NCBI GenBank assembly: GCA_000469685.2
Contig: LS997562.1
Location: 26,718,544 to 26,782,543 of the forward strand
Length of the DNA: 64,000 nt
Source: Haemonchus contortus
Lineage: Eukaryota; Nematoda; Chromadorea; Rhabditida; Trichostrongylidae
Direction: 5' to 3'
Shown: positions 22,601 through 35,272 of the stretch, in pieces
Layout: every line of letters starts with the position of its first letter
Numbering within the stretch: the first letter of the stretch is position 1
Made by a program: the position numbers and the translations under genes
The notes under the pieces: generated by a model
Seen by the model: only the letters and a program-made list of their open reading frames with translations
Told to the model about the DNA's origin: nothing
The model's database searches: none

Positions 22601-25600
22601 GGTCAACAGTGTGGAACGTTGACATTTTCAGTGGGGAGTGGTATGTGCCGAGCTCGCGGATAGTTGATGGACGGATCTGACCACTGCTGATAAGGGCTGA
22701 CTATAGGCACCGAACTGCGAAGGTCACTGAACCAGTTTCTCTCTTCCTAGAGCAGTGGAACCTTGCTGATTCATTTTGTGAGTAGGGGGTGACTGAAGCA
22801 GAATCTTGGAAGGTTTTCACATGAGCAGTGGGACAACGACCACATGAGAAAAACGAAGTTACGTTCACTCTATCAGTCCGACGACTAGGCCTCAAGGTCT
22901 GTGATTCAATAATGACTTATGTATTCTGTTTATTTCGTAATCAGGCAGACGGAGAGCGATCTCACAGTTAAAATCTGATACGGGTACAAACACATATTGC
23001 TTCAATTTTCAGTCTCACCTGAAGTTTCCTCAGGAATTCTGTAACTGCAGGCCGACCCACGGAGTCTATCTTCTTCCGATCAAGCTTGAACTTGAGGTCT
23101 GGTTTGCCATCGTCCCCGACGCAATCTGTGATCGTTACAAAGTCTTGGCCAGCTTCAAGACAGACTTTCGTCAGCACGAAGCGGGCATAACAGTGCGCCT
23201 GGAAAGATGCTAATGACCAGTTCGAGTCTGAGCTAATAACGAATGAATACGACAAAATTTAAATCTCTGCTCACTGCAACCGTACCAAAATTTACTCAGC
23301 CTGGCAGATAAGTCCCACGACAAAAAATTCGAAGCCTCGAAAAATTTTATATAAAGAAAATTTGGAAAATTGTGGAAATGATTCGAGAAAAAACATTTTT
23401 GTCGCAGAAATTCTGCCAAGCTGGGCTGAGAGTATAGTCTTTTCTTTTTCCCTGAAGTTGTCAAAAGAACTTTTCTGCGTGTTTGTCATTTTTTTAACAA
23501 AAATAATCAAGTTCAGCCTAATTGAGGAAGATTCTAGAATGAAATTATTCACATGTAATGCATGCTGTACCACCCGCACGATTAGTGTTCTATACGTCAA
23601 TGATAGTCCCACTATGCCATAGGACATGCGCATATTTCACCAAAACCAATTTTGAATGCATCGATAAAAGCTCTGCAGTCCACACATGACAAAAACGCAC
23701 TATAAAAGAGGCATTCTTTGAAAGTGTGCTTGAAATGTTGACTAAACCTCACCTGACCCCATTTCTGCGCCTCTGGAGAATAGAACTCAAGAGCTAGCAG
23801 TCCAGCACGAATCTCATTCATCCAGTTTACGTATTTCACCAGCTCCGCCTTTTCACCCGTGTAGCCGAAAATCCTTCAAAACACACTTGTAGCATTGATT
23901 GCATCATAGATAGCAAAACGATTTGTACAAAGTCACTGCAATGCGAAGCGAATGATCGCCCGTTACAACTTCACCATCGCCGACAATGCAGCGATTGTGG
24001 CCGGATGGTCTAGGGGTATGATTCTCGCTTCGGGTGCGAGAGGTCCCGGGTTCGAATCCCGGTTCGGCCCAGAGTTTTGCTTTACTCGACTAAGTTTCGG
24101 ATCAATAGGGGAAATCCAAAACAGATACGTTTTAGCCATTAACCACACTTACTTACGAAGAAACAGTAAATGCTATGAAAATCTGATGCACCCACTCCAG
24201 AATATCAGCATCGCAACAAAGTACGTAACCGACGGCCTCTGCTCGACATTCTTCGTAGGCACTAGAAAGCACTCCGAATTTCGATGACCATGTCTCACCA
24301 GGCTCATACCACTTTGCAATCTAGAGATCGAAAATTCATTTCCATTCGAAAAAATGAAAATAAGATGGAACAAAAATGGAAGCCACTGCCTTCTCTATCT
24401 CCCCAAATTTTCCATGACGAGAAACTGGGAAAAAAAGGAGAGGCGAGAAATAAAGTAGTTCTTATTTTGTTCCTGCACTGAGTAAGCAGCTCACGGACCG
24501 GATTGCCAGTAATTATGTCTTTGGTTCCTTTATCGAAGTTGAACGTTCCATCGGCATTCTTTTGGAACAGTTTTCCGCTACCATGACCGAGCAATTCGTG
24601 CAAGCCAACTTGAACTTCAAAGGAATCCGTGTGATATTTGTGGAATAGGTCCTTAACATATAATAATTGACCTTGAAAAATTGCAGATGCCACCAATATA
24701 AACAGCATACCTCATCTTCCTGATCGAGGAAATTCATTTTCTGTTTCGGTGTGGCAGCAATAACATTTTTTAATGAAACATTTTTAAAGCCCTCGTTTTG
24801 CCGAATATCGTCATCTCAAATAGAACAAACTGTGCATTTAATTCATAATGAGCCGAAACATTATATAACTACTTACAATTGGGAATGTTGATTCCAGATG
24901 GAATGCCGCTAGAGGCGAAGGCTAAAACATCCAGAGCTGTGAAATCAGGCTGAAATGAGGAGGAAATTGATGGTGGACAATTAGACAATATCCAAAGCCT
25001 CACCTTGAGGAAATGATCCTTCTCGTACGCTTTACCCCATGGTAACCTCTTCAAGATCTCTTCCGCTCTCTGCACAAGCGTCTTGAACTTTTTCGAAGTT
25101 TCCTTGTTTACGCACGCCACAAATCCTGAAATCTGGCAAGTAAAGCGACCATGGATTGAAAGCTTGTCGATTCTGCGCTTTCGCGCTGTATTACGTAAAT
25201 CTGCTCTAAATAACAACGTTAAATATCGTAAATGAATTTCGACTTGTACTGTAATCGACGCGTTTGTCGCTTTGCCTTAATCCGTTTCTATCTTCTTCCA
25301 AAGAACCGAATTAGTACCTTCGAATTCGCTTCGAGTTCCCGCCGGATCTCTATAGTTTTCAATGAAACCAATGTAGCTTTCGATAACAGGATCCACATCT
25401 TTAATCCAAAATCTGGAACCGTCCTAAATCAAAAAAGTCCAGAACACCTTACCGAGAACCATAATTTTAATTCACGAGAAATGGAAAATCGTTTGTAGTT
25501 TTAAAAATACATATTTACCTTATGAAACTTAATATCGCCCTCCGTGAAATGTTCCACATATTTCGAGATCATTTCCTTCTGGTTTTCATTAGCAGCCGAA

Positions 25601-26875
25601 TCTAGTGCCTTAAATAGGACTGTTCCATAAAAGGCCACACAAATTAGTCTAACCAATTCTCGAGAATATTAAGTCGAGAAACCATAACAACTACAAAGTA
25701 TGCCTCAAATCTTCAGAATCACTTTTTTCAAGGAAGTACTTGCTCTTGCCATCAGCGGAGAATAATCACCGCGTTCTGTTATCACAATAAAATCTTCGAA
25801 CTCTTCCTCTGTTGCTCCATCTACAAAATAGTGAAATACATCAATTCGTTATGAAGGAGAGTAAAGTAGGCGCTGGAAATGTTGAAGATAAACTGCAGTA
25901 AAACAAACCTGTTTTGGAACTAGCTAGTTTAACTCGATAAACAGTCTTTCCCTGCTTTGCATCATGATCTTTGAAGAGCCTCGTATTCCACGGTTCAATT
26001 TTGCGTGCCTACAAATTTTACCTATCGGAAAAATCAGGTTCGGTTATAAATGGATTCATATAGATGCATATTTCACTATTAATACCTTGAAGTACCTATC
26101 TATCCTTTCAGCATCCTCTTTGGTCACGTTTTCACTGTGATAACAGGTCACTCCCTGAATAAAAGAAATTCAGAAGCAACTTAAGCACATTTACCTAGAG
26201 GAAATATTTAGTTATGAAAACTGCAATAGAAAAATCGCGAGGCTAACGGTTGAAGAGCTTGTTTGGCACACACCTCGTTACCGAATCCCAAATGGGTTTG
26301 GGCCTCCTGCAGTGAAGTGATCAGAGGCTTCACTCTTTCCCAGGTGTCGATGAATGAAGGTGACGTCTTCTTAGCTTCTGAGGATCGTACGAGTGCATCG
26401 ATTTTTGCCTGGATATCACAACATAATGGCATATTTCGAAAAACAACAAAGGAAATTTTTCAACGACTCACAACATCCACGCCTGGTATAATCTTGGTGT
26501 CGCCGAAACCACGATAATTTCCACTATTGAAATAGAACCCAGCGACGTACACCAGGAAACCATTCCATTCCTCCTCAGTGAAACCACATTTCTCAGCCTT
26601 CTCTTCAAAAATGAAGTATGAGAACTGCGCTCGATGAGCACAAGATAATGAGGTCATACCTTTAAGTTTTTCCATGGTTTCCGCCTTGAACATACGGTAG
26701 AACGTGACGAAAAGCCCAGCTGACTCAGGTGAAACCTACAAAATGCTACATTACAAGAAATTCGAAGCTGAAAACATCGAAAGGTGAAAGATTACCTGTA
26801 GAAATACAGCCAGACCTCCGTCATACGACGCTTTGCTCAAATAATGAGCATACTTCTTTTCTTTGTTCGATAATG
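19647..26875 (-). CDS. DPP3: Dipeptidyl peptidase III (zinc peptidase M49), 18 exons, 5' end missing
   Basis: Cytosolic zinc exopeptidase releasing dipeptides from the N-terminus of short peptides. Exons in coding order: 26875-26796, 26735-26660, 26602-26472, 26408-26274, 26154-26086, 26008-25909, 25820-25723, 25608-25519, 25423-25318, 25125-25004, 24949-24877, 24814-24711, 24651-24499, 24320-24196, 23873-23753, 23198-23019, 22146-21990, 19795-19647 (stop). All phases join without a break, giving about 688 residues against about 737 in vertebrates. The zinc site HELLGH is in exon 13 and EECRAEA in exon 14. Other family blocks are [38 protein letters not shown] and [13 protein letters not shown]. 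The first ~25 residues must lie on an exon above 26880 that I could not find. Exon 13 uses an unusual GTCCGT donor; the better-looking GTGAGC four bases on would shift the frame. The last intron is 2.2 kb and holds MITEs. Confidence 0.95.
20647..21235 (+). mobile_element. Mariner-derived MITE, copy 1 (in last DPP3 intron)
   Basis: Begins TTAGGTTGATGCATAATTAA and ends with the complement (TTATGCATCAACCTAA), the terminal repeat of a mariner. Between them only the transposase C-terminus survives in broken frames: NFYGLSR, then [20 protein letters not shown] and AFGIP. These match the mariner C-terminal block around YHL--SL---L, W-ASKD--FF--GI. It is an internally deleted derivative, on the strand opposite to DPP3. 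Confidence 0.8.
21331..21560 (-). mobile_element. Inverted 5' part-copy of the mariner MITE
   Basis: About 230 bp matching the first 240 bp of the element at 20647 in reverse orientation. It ends with the terminal repeat TTATGCATCAACCTAA at 21560. Shared blocks include the complement of CCGAACTYAATA and AAGAATATTC. With 20647-20890 it makes an inverted repeat separated by about 440 bp inside the DPP3 intron. Confidence 0.8.
23999..24070 (+). tRNA. tRNA-Pro (anticodon CGG)
   Basis: 72-nt cloverleaf decoding CCG. The acceptor GGCCGGA pairs with TTCGGCC (one G-T). Box A is TGGTCTAGGGGTATGATT. The anticodon stem TCTCGC/GCGAGA encloses TTCGGGT (CGG). Box B is GGGTTCGAATCCC. The discriminator is C, as in eukaryotic tRNA-Pro. 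The gene lies wholly within the 322-bp DPP3 intron 23874-24195, on the opposite strand. It appears intact. Confidence 0.95.
24075..24078 (+). terminator. RNA polymerase III terminator of tRNA-Pro
   Basis: TTTT run four bases after the tRNA 3' end, at the expected distance for Pol III termination. Confidence 0.7.
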
Positions 26876-27976
26876 CTGGAATATGAATAAACTAATTTCG
26901 GATCGCTGCATCTCACAGACTTATTTATTTGAAAGCCTCTATCCTAGCAATAAATGGAAATAGTATAATGTCGGATATAGTGACCAACTTGGAAGAAGCA
27001 AATTATGCGTCTAAAAACGAAACCGGAATTTTTCACAGGAGCAAGCTACTTAAGTTCACGTTTTTAGGAAAATCACAGTATCCACTGCTATCACTGTTTA
27101 TTCCAAGCGTGATGATTACGGTGGGCATCAACAGGGAACATGAAGAGCTGCGGAGCTGTCAGATTCGTAGGAGCTGCACTATTACGGACAGTCTCTCTCA
27201 GAAACAAACCGCTCGCTTTCAGAAGAAGAACGGTGTGTCAGCCGAGCATTAAGACTTTGTCAGGGCAAGAAGGGAACGCTTAAGGATGAGAAAAGGTCTG
27301 CTCGCAAGAGGATGTCGCCTAAGCCCTGAGATGAAAGCCTGGATATCTTCTAGGTGACCAGTAGTTTGGTTGTGGGAAAAGAGAAGATCTCAAGTTACGT
27401 GGGAAGTGCCTTAAATATACTAGATACACATGAAGCTCTCAAGGTCCTCGTATCACTATTTGTGGCAAGATTGCGCAATCTGCTAAAAGCCGATCCAAAG
27501 AATATCTATTTCATGAGTAATTTAAAAAACACATGAAAAGCAAAAAAACTGAAAAAGCACATTAAGGAGCACCTTTGAAAGCGTCAACGCAGTCAAGCAC
27601 GCATACTGGTGAGTCGTTGGGGAGAATATGAAGCGATTTATCGATATGTGATACGGAAGACATCAGCCTTGATGAAGACCAGTTGAGTCTGTTTTGCCTG
27701 AAACTGAAAATAATCTTTAAAGAGAACGACGAAAAGAACTGACTGTGAATTACAGCTTAGTGTGGTAAAGGTGGAAGCTATTACGATGCGAAGACTTCGA
27801 TTCTTTGGGACATAAATCAACTGTTCAAGATTATTGTTATCCTTCATTATGATGGAATGGATTTCTGAAGTCTGAAGGATAAATGCACACAACTTCTAAG
27901 ATTTAACAACAACTCACACTCACACCACAAATCGGCTTAATCAGAGGCGCAGTATGTTTACGGTAACGAAAATTAA
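26876..27976. other. Upstream flank of DPP3; first exon and promoter not resolved
   Basis: The missing N-terminal exon of DPP3 (about 25 residues ending in phase 1) should lie here or further right, but no frame was convincing. Plus-strand frames at 26929-27252 and 27354-27536 have no recognisable motif. Confidence 0.35.
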
Positions 27977-28545
27977 TAGGTTGATGCATAATTATTGCGA
28001 ATTTTTTCGCGGCTTCTTTTCTCCCCATACAATTTCAATATCGAAGTCGGGATTTTTATAGAAATAATCTACTCGCTTTCCTTAATAGAAATATGTCTAG
28101 AAAGTCATCTTCTTACTCGCCCACATTATGCTCTACCACTTCGAGAAATGATGGAAGGTGGTACACTCATTACACGATCTCAACGAACTTCTTGGTGATG
28201 GAATTGTCAGACAAATCCAACTGAGGACTGGGAATTGCTCCTAAATCTCCGTATTGACCCACAGAAACCCTATAAGTTATCACGTCATCCTTTCGTTGAA
28301 AGATTGGCTAGCAAACAGGGCTTACGCCGATATGGAAGACTTATTGGACGATGTCAAGGTGAGGGTCGCCTCCAAAGACAGAAATTTCTTTGCCTATGGA
28401 ATCCGGCTGCCTAGCAAATGGGAAGCAGTTGAAGCAGATGATGAATACTCCGGAGTAATTATTCGAACATGTATTTGTTGAATATTTTCATCTTTCTTTT
28501 AAATAAAACTTAAAAAAAATCCGCAGTAATTATGCATCAAACTAA
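27977..28545 (+). mobile_element. Mariner-derived MITE, copy 2
   Basis: Starts ATAGGTTGATGCATAATTAT and ends CCGCAGTAATTATGCATCAA. It keeps the best-preserved transposase C-terminus in the window: SLKDWLANRAYADMEDLLDD, then VASKDRNFFAYGIRLPSKWE. This supports a mariner origin. It lacks the rest of the transposase, including the catalytic residues. Confidence 0.85.
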
Positions 28546-28933
28546 TATTTCGTCCTTAAGAGGTCGGTGAGAATTTCACCGTAGATTTGCAACGAAGAGA
28601 TGATGACAAGACTCAAAAACTACATCACCACTTCCCGTTGTACTACATACTGCTTAGTAGGTATTGTGAGGGCGAACAGATACGCATATTAGCGTGATCG
28701 TGTCGAAAATGGGCCTCAAGAAAGAGAAATAAATGGAAAGTCTATATGCAGTATAGGATGGAGGAAGATGAAGACTTCGAAATTATTCGAATGTGATTGA
28801 AAGTAACAGAACAAAAGTTCACAGAGACAGTTCCCGTTCATCATTGAAGCGAGCCAAAATGGTTTTGATCGGTCGGCATGCGGCACGATTCCCATACACG
28901 ACGAGCAAAAGTGGCGATTAATATTTCCGAATA

Positions 28934-29004
28934 ATGGTTGCTATATTAGCAATAATCACGATTTTCTACGTGCTTCTGATTTATTACTATCTTCGGAGCT
29001 GGAG
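28934..29004 (+). CDS. Candidate first exon encoding a membrane anchor
   Basis: ATG followed by MVAILAIITIFYVLLIYYYL and then RSW, ending at a strong donor (GGAG/GTATGT). A short hydrophobic N-terminus followed by Arg-rich residues is typical of signal-anchor proteins such as microsomal enzymes. No downstream exon with a family motif was found, so this may be chance. The exon would end in phase 2. Confidence 0.25.
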
Positions 29005-32000
29005 GTATGTAACTCTATTCTGGTCATTTTTTATGACATGTCCTGTTGCCTGCGCGTAAAAGTTATGAAAAAAATAGACCTTTTTTCTAAAAGGCTAATA
29101 TCCGCCCATGGAAGTAATATGGATTTCCTTGGGCTTGTATTTTATCGAAACTATGCACAATGACGAGAACTTTGGAATAACATATTGATGCACAAACGAT
29201 TACCCTGGCTATCGTTGAGTGGCAGAAAGGTTCTTCGACTGAGATTTCTTGGTTTCATACTTGGATCGTGGATTAGTTACATCTTCTCATTCTTCGAAAA
29301 CATCTTCAAGTTAATCCTGATGCTTTATGCCCATAGGCCGGGAGGCCACGACTCAAAAAATTCACTGACAGCCTTCCGTAGTATGCGTAACGCGTTCGCG
29401 TTTGTCTGCCTTCGATATTAATGAAAAAGCACCTGGGGAGGCGCTGCAAGCTTGGGTAAGGAGAGCATGATCAAAGAGCACATCCATGAGCTCAAAGAAA
29501 CCCCACCCACAGGGAGCGGGACATGCACCGGATTGAGTGGTGCCAAGACGAAACTTCTCATTTTGGTTTCAGAAAAGCCCAGACAGGCACAATCAACATC
29601 CATAACTCTGTTTAAAGAAACTCTACACTCAGGAAAAACTTGTTGACGGTAATCAACAAAGAGTGGTGAGAAGTTAATAGAGCCCGGATTTTAGAATAAG
29701 CACCACGAATCTGTTGAAAAAGATTCTAGAAATCGAAAGAGTTCTCGAAGACTGTGGAAGAAACCGAGTTTCAGTGGAAGGCGAGGCGCGCCCCTAACAG
29801 CGCAGGCTTAGGCAGAAAATTTCCGTCCCTCCGCGAAAACGTTTGAGAACCCATACGTGTTGGCTGTTATTGAAGGTAGGATAGGATACGTTAGTAATGG
29901 GCGGAGCGCGCACCAAAGTGGGCGGCGCTAGGATCAGAACTTACAATTCCACCAAAACCGTTCTGAAGTTATCATCCTTATCTATCAAAGAAAATTCCCT
30001 CTTCCGTCTATTTATGACAAAGTTGTACACTACCTGAGGGAGAACCTGGAGAGGTGGAGATAAGTTCAATATTAATGGGTCGTAGGACAAGATAGAAGGA
30101 AACACAGGAACGAAAGTGAAAGTTCGCCCTCGAGAGGTAGGACGTACACCGGAATGGGTCAGTCTGTGTCGAGGCCAAAACCTCTTCCGACAGCCCAGAC
30201 ACCGGGTAAAATGAGGTGAGGAAGAGATCAACAAGTGAAACGGAAGAGACAGTCGAGGTGAGGGAGCGCTATCATAGTGGTTTGTACTTCCCACATTAAC
30301 TCATAATTGGATTCCACCACAGCCCATAGAACCCAGACATAGAAGTTTTTAGTGGCTTATCCAAAAAAAAAGACCCGCCTGATAAGTCAATACGTTTTTT
30401 GTTATAATACACGCGTTACCCAAGTGGTTTCCAGATAGGTTACCAAGTATTCGCTACCAAGGTGACGCCCAGGCAGGCGGAACATGGTAATCAAAAAGTA
30501 CAAGATATGTAAAGTACTTTAGATGTGCAATCCGGAACCACCCAAGCCCGCTGAATCCCCGATGGGCTTCCGAAGCAGAATTTCGCTGGGCGTTTTTCGT
30601 GCTACAGGTACCCTCAAAATGGTTTTGGACGCCTTTGTGTTAACGAATTGGCCAAGTGGGGTAAGTGGTAAGGTCACTAAACCACAACTCATGGTGGATT
30701 GCCCCTTCCAGGCCCCACAGAAGTGAAAGACGTTAGTTTACTGAAATGATGAAATCTAGAGATTCTCGAAAGTCATGGAAAATTTTTCGTCTAAGAACTT
30801 TTTTGCCAACCTAATGAAAGGCATTTCAATATCGGCGAGCTTGTGCTTGCACACACCCACTTGAACAAAAGGGACATCATTAAGGCCCAGAACAAAAGCC
30901 GATTTTTGATTAACTATATCCTATACTTTGTAAAAGGTCACGAGACCAACCGTTATTTTTAGCGTAACAGTGTGTGAAAGAACTTGCTAAAATACTCCAA
31001 TAGAAAGGAAGCGCTACTTATGAGAACAAACCCAAAGGTAAGCCGGATAAGATGGAATTGGATAGTCGAAGAAGTTTGTCGACCATGGAGATTTCATGAC
31101 AAAAAGAGGTATTAGACAAAGAAGGACGATCAACGACCGCAGTTAAGAGTTGATTGCTTCAAGGGCAGGTCGGGATGAGAAATAATTGCAGCTCACTTAT
31201 GAGCACAGCAAGGAGATTTGCAGATATGTTTACAAAATAGAGACCACACTACCACTTTCAATCACAGTTTGAAAGCCTGTGGAAGATTTGTGGGACGCCA
31301 TCCACAAATCAGAAACGCCATCCACAAATCAGAAAAAAGTACAAGTTTAGGACCATGCACAGCTAGCCACGACAACTGTAATTTAAGAACGATGCGCAAC
31401 TTTTTGCTTTTAATTCCAATATTGCTGCAAACCCATAGGTGACGGTTTGCTCAAGACTCCGGCTGAACCCATTCAAGGATAAAGATTAGCGAGCGTGAAA
31501 AAAACCCTACACGAAAAGCAGTTCCAACACATGATGACGTAAGTGGGAGATAGCTCGCCCCAATGCAAATGTGGTTTGAACTAATGTATGGGAATTGCCG
31601 AACCAGGAGCGAAGGTTCGGAAAACAGACTAATCTGCAAATAACCCAAAAACCGGGGTCTCTAGAATGACCATAGAAAAGATATCGTGAACGAATGGAGA
31701 TTCTTCAAAGCAATGTTGTAGTGCGAAAAGATTAACTACGTACTTGTTGATCAGCAAATTATGCGAAGGATATATGCAAAAGAAGCAAAATAAAAGAAAA
31801 CATGCCCGAAAGCCTTGGGGTATGCTGTGCCGCAAAGGCGATTCTCAAGTGATGGCAGATGAAGCAGTCCTTTCGGTCGGTTATGAAGGCTCACGTATAG
31901 TCGCCGAGGTGACACCGGAGGTATCTTTCGATGAAAACAGCGACACACCTGGGGAAGCGTGGGCCACATGGGTAAAGTCACCGCTTGCATGGGAACTCCA

Positions 32001-33224
32001 ATAGTTTCAAAAGTAGTTAAGCGCCAAAATCAGACACTGTCTGCAAAAAGGCGGCTGCGTCGCAAGCTTTGCTCTGGAGCGTACTATTTCACCTCTTCAT
32101 TGAGTCCAGTTAACCCATTTTGCTACTTTCACAATAAATAACTCGAGCTTTTGAGACATTTGCACGGAAACTGTGGAGAGCTCCCCTGCACAGTTTCTAC
32201 AACTTCAATTTCTTCGAATACCCCTCTTTTCGCTGTCGTTCTGTTCTGTCACTATCTATCTGAAATTGCGGTTCCGAGTTCAGTTAATATGATGTATATC
32301 CATTGCCATTCATTTTTCATGCATTGAAACTGCATATCGTTGTCGAAGAAATCATTTCCGACCGTCTTCAGGCACTCCTCTGGTACCATCAAACGGAACA
32401 TTACTTGTTTTCTCCCCAGTAATCAGTATTTCATACGATGAGAAATATCAAAAATTTCCAAAACTCGGAACACCGGGGTATTCCCATGATTTATTAGTTT
32501 TTCGAATTCTTTTTTTTAGAATTTTTGAAATTAATGAGCACACCGCTGATGGCATCAACTTATTCTTATTTCATCGTTCCTAAAAGTACCACGAAATGGC
32601 GTACCAAAAAAAACCGGATTGCTACAAGGGGGCTTTTGAATTATTTTACGTGATCCTACGAAGCAACAACAGCTAATGGGTCTCAAATGGACAAGTTGTG
32701 GACAGAACTTCGGCCTCGGAGGGAACCAGAACCTCCGCTTTCTGGGCACCTTGTTCGAAACAACAACGACTCAAAAGCAGTAGGAGTGTAAATTAATCAA
32801 AAAAAAGTGTACGCCGTAATTATAGGCGTATCCATTGCGGATATGAACTCGTACTTTTTTATTCTGCTCATTCTACTCCATAAACTGTGACTCATCCCAT
32901 TTGTAAAAGATCAGCGAATGAAAATCTCTATTCGCTGATGTTCAAGCAATTTTCCATCGAAATTGTTGAAAAATAACTGTGGAAAAGGTTCATTGATCCT
33001 CTCACATTCTCCGGGACTTCTTAAGAAGGCGTATGACGCCTAGAGTTCGGTCCGCGCCTTTCAGAACAAATCTAGAGAAGCACGTGTTCCAACATTTAGA
33101 GCGATTAGGTGATTTCGTTCTGTAAAAAAGTTTTCTGATGCCAAAACCTTACGAGTAACTCAGAAGGAAGGCAGCAGAGACTGGGGTGTAATCTTCACTC
33201 ACAATCAGTGGAGAACACCAGTCT
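29005..33224. other. No gene recognised
   Basis: Frames at 29185, 30523 and 31744 (plus) and 29941 (minus) have no family motif. A 20-bp unit (ACGCCATCCACAAATCAGAA) is duplicated in tandem at 31295-31334. A small hairpin with 10-bp arms lies at 32910-32939. Confidence 0.35.
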
Positions 33225-33330
33225 TTCAATCATCGTTACGTTTAAGAGAATCGAACTGACCATCCCTCTGGTGGGAACTGCGCTCACATCCGCTACACTA
33301 ACAGCGCACCTGCACTAGGGCGCCGACGCA
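33225..33330 (-). repeat. tRNA-like promoter element, possibly a second SINE type
   Basis: Read on the minus strand, GCGCTGTTAGTGTAGCGGAT resembles a tRNA A box. About 45 bases later GGTCAGTTCGATTCTC resembles a B box. There is no acceptor-stem pairing, and the sequence differs from the main SINE of this window. Confidence 0.3.
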
Positions 33331-35162
33331 CCCTCACTACTCAGTTCATAATTAAATCGTCAAATTTCTCTACATGGTTTTAAATTTGAGCAGCTATTGA
33401 TCGCATTCGTACAATTCTCTGAGTGATTAAACATTGCCCAACGAACTTTGATTCCAGTCAGTTATAAATGCATCTATATGTTCGAGACTTGCAAAACCCT
33501 ATTTCATCTTCACTTAAATTACAGCTGTGTTCACAGAAACAAAGAGTTTCTTCTTGCCTGTAGGGGTCCAACCTATAAGAAATAAACGTCATTCACTGAA
33601 ATCTTTGCACGCTCATAACAGTATTTATAGTATTTATAGTTGTAATGCATGCAGTGATTCGAATGTTACATCAGAGTCGTTCCCACAGCATGCAGCTAAG
33701 CATAAATCAAAAAACGAAAATTGGTATACCACTTATTCGTACTCACTCTTTTCAAGTCGTTGCTACCGTATTTCCCGTATGTGGTAGAGCCGTAAAGCCC
33801 TAAAAAACAAAAGCAAAGCGAGTCGGGCAGGCCACCATAGTAAGTCGCTTTCGAAAGTGTCGAAACGGAGGAATTCCTTCCAGAGGCCGAGTGCTCGAGC
33901 CCAGCTGAGTTGGAATCATGGGTTTAGGTGCGATCAAAATCACCGATAAAAGGAAATTTGGAGGCTGTCTACGAAAGAACGACGAGAATAAGTGATTATC
34001 ATATTCTGTCCTGTTGTGGGTCGTTGTAGGAGTGAGAATTCGCTCATACAACCTTTTCAGACGGTATACGGGTACTTCGATCGGTCAGTGTCCGTGACCT
34101 CCCAGTTCAGCTTTTTTCATTGACATGTGCAGGGCTATGATCAAAAACCCACGACTCACTCCGAAGACCGTAACATTTCGAAATCGTTCTGTACATGAAA
34201 TCATAATCACTACTTATTAAATTAAAGAATTTGTTTGTTCTATCTGTCCTGAAATTTGGTATCACCTAATGAATCATCTGAAGAGATCGGATCTAGTTTG
34301 GGATGGGTGAAGCTTTAGCCAAGATCAACAGAGCAGTTATATCCCCTCAGAGAAGCTTCGCCCACGGAAAAGGTTATTGAGGAGTCAACAAATCAGAAGA
34401 AGGGACTCATCCACGGTTCTCCAACGTTTTGCATAAACCCGTAACCCTCCACAGCCTATAGCTGAAGAGCGGAGCTCGATTCGAAAAATCCATTTCTGTT
34501 TAATGCGTTCTTCGTTTTTCGCACGGTTAGTGTGCGAGGCCCAACAGATGAATAAAATTCCTCAAAAGTTCCACATGAGGACTTCAACTTTCCTTCGATT
34601 TCTGCTTTTACATACTGTGGAAAACTCCGACGTGATATTCCGTATCACTTCATATATCAGAAGTATTCATGCAAAAACTGCTAATGAATTTTGTTACACA
34701 TAAGTTGGATCACTGCAGGCAAGTAGACGCAATCTATAGATACAGCTCTACGTCCAAACATGAAGTAGGATAATTCCATCTCTGAAATGTAGATGTTTTC
34801 ACAATCAGAGCCTGTGTGAAAATGTACTCAGAGAGATCTACGAGTGCGATTTATAGCTGCATAGATTCAAGATCATGGTGGAATACTTTGACGATTCTAT
34901 GTAGGAGAACAGAGCAGTGAAGATGTTTCCGCTTCCTTACGTAGCTGTGCTGTAAGTGTGACGGTCCCCTGCAGTGCAGGTCGGTTTTCCCAATTTTTCC
35001 AGTTTGTCCTATTCGATCTGATCGCAACACTACAATAATTTCCATGTTTTTGTTCTGAAACCTGCGGACTGAGCTCTAGGCGTAATATGCAATTTTGAGA
35101 AGCTCCTTATTACATGCAGTATATCTTTCTCAGAGTTATTTTCAACAACTTCAACGGAAAAT
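33331..35162. other. No gene recognised
   Basis: AT-rich. The plus frame at 34503-34703 and the minus frames at 33800 and 34851 show no motif. Confidence 0.35.
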
Positions 35163-35215
35163 TTGCAGAAGATCAATAAACGGGGATTTTTTTTTCATAA
35201 GCTGATCTTCTGCAA
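35163..35215. repeat. Hairpin with 13-bp perfect arms
   Basis: TTGCAGAAGATCA at 35163-35175 is exactly complementary to 35203-35215, with a 27-nt loop containing a T9 run. It lies about 60 bp before the candidate start at 35273. Confidence 0.7.
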
Positions 35216-35272
35216 GTGGGATTGAGTCACAATTCGTGGAATAGAATAAGCAGAATAAATGAGTGTCAGTTC

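Noticed and set aside
24513..24737. Minus-strand frame continuing from DPP3 exon 12 into intron sequence
   Set aside because: The correct join uses the acceptor TTAAG at 24653, which restores the family alignment (DLFHKYH...). The continuous frame does not match the family.
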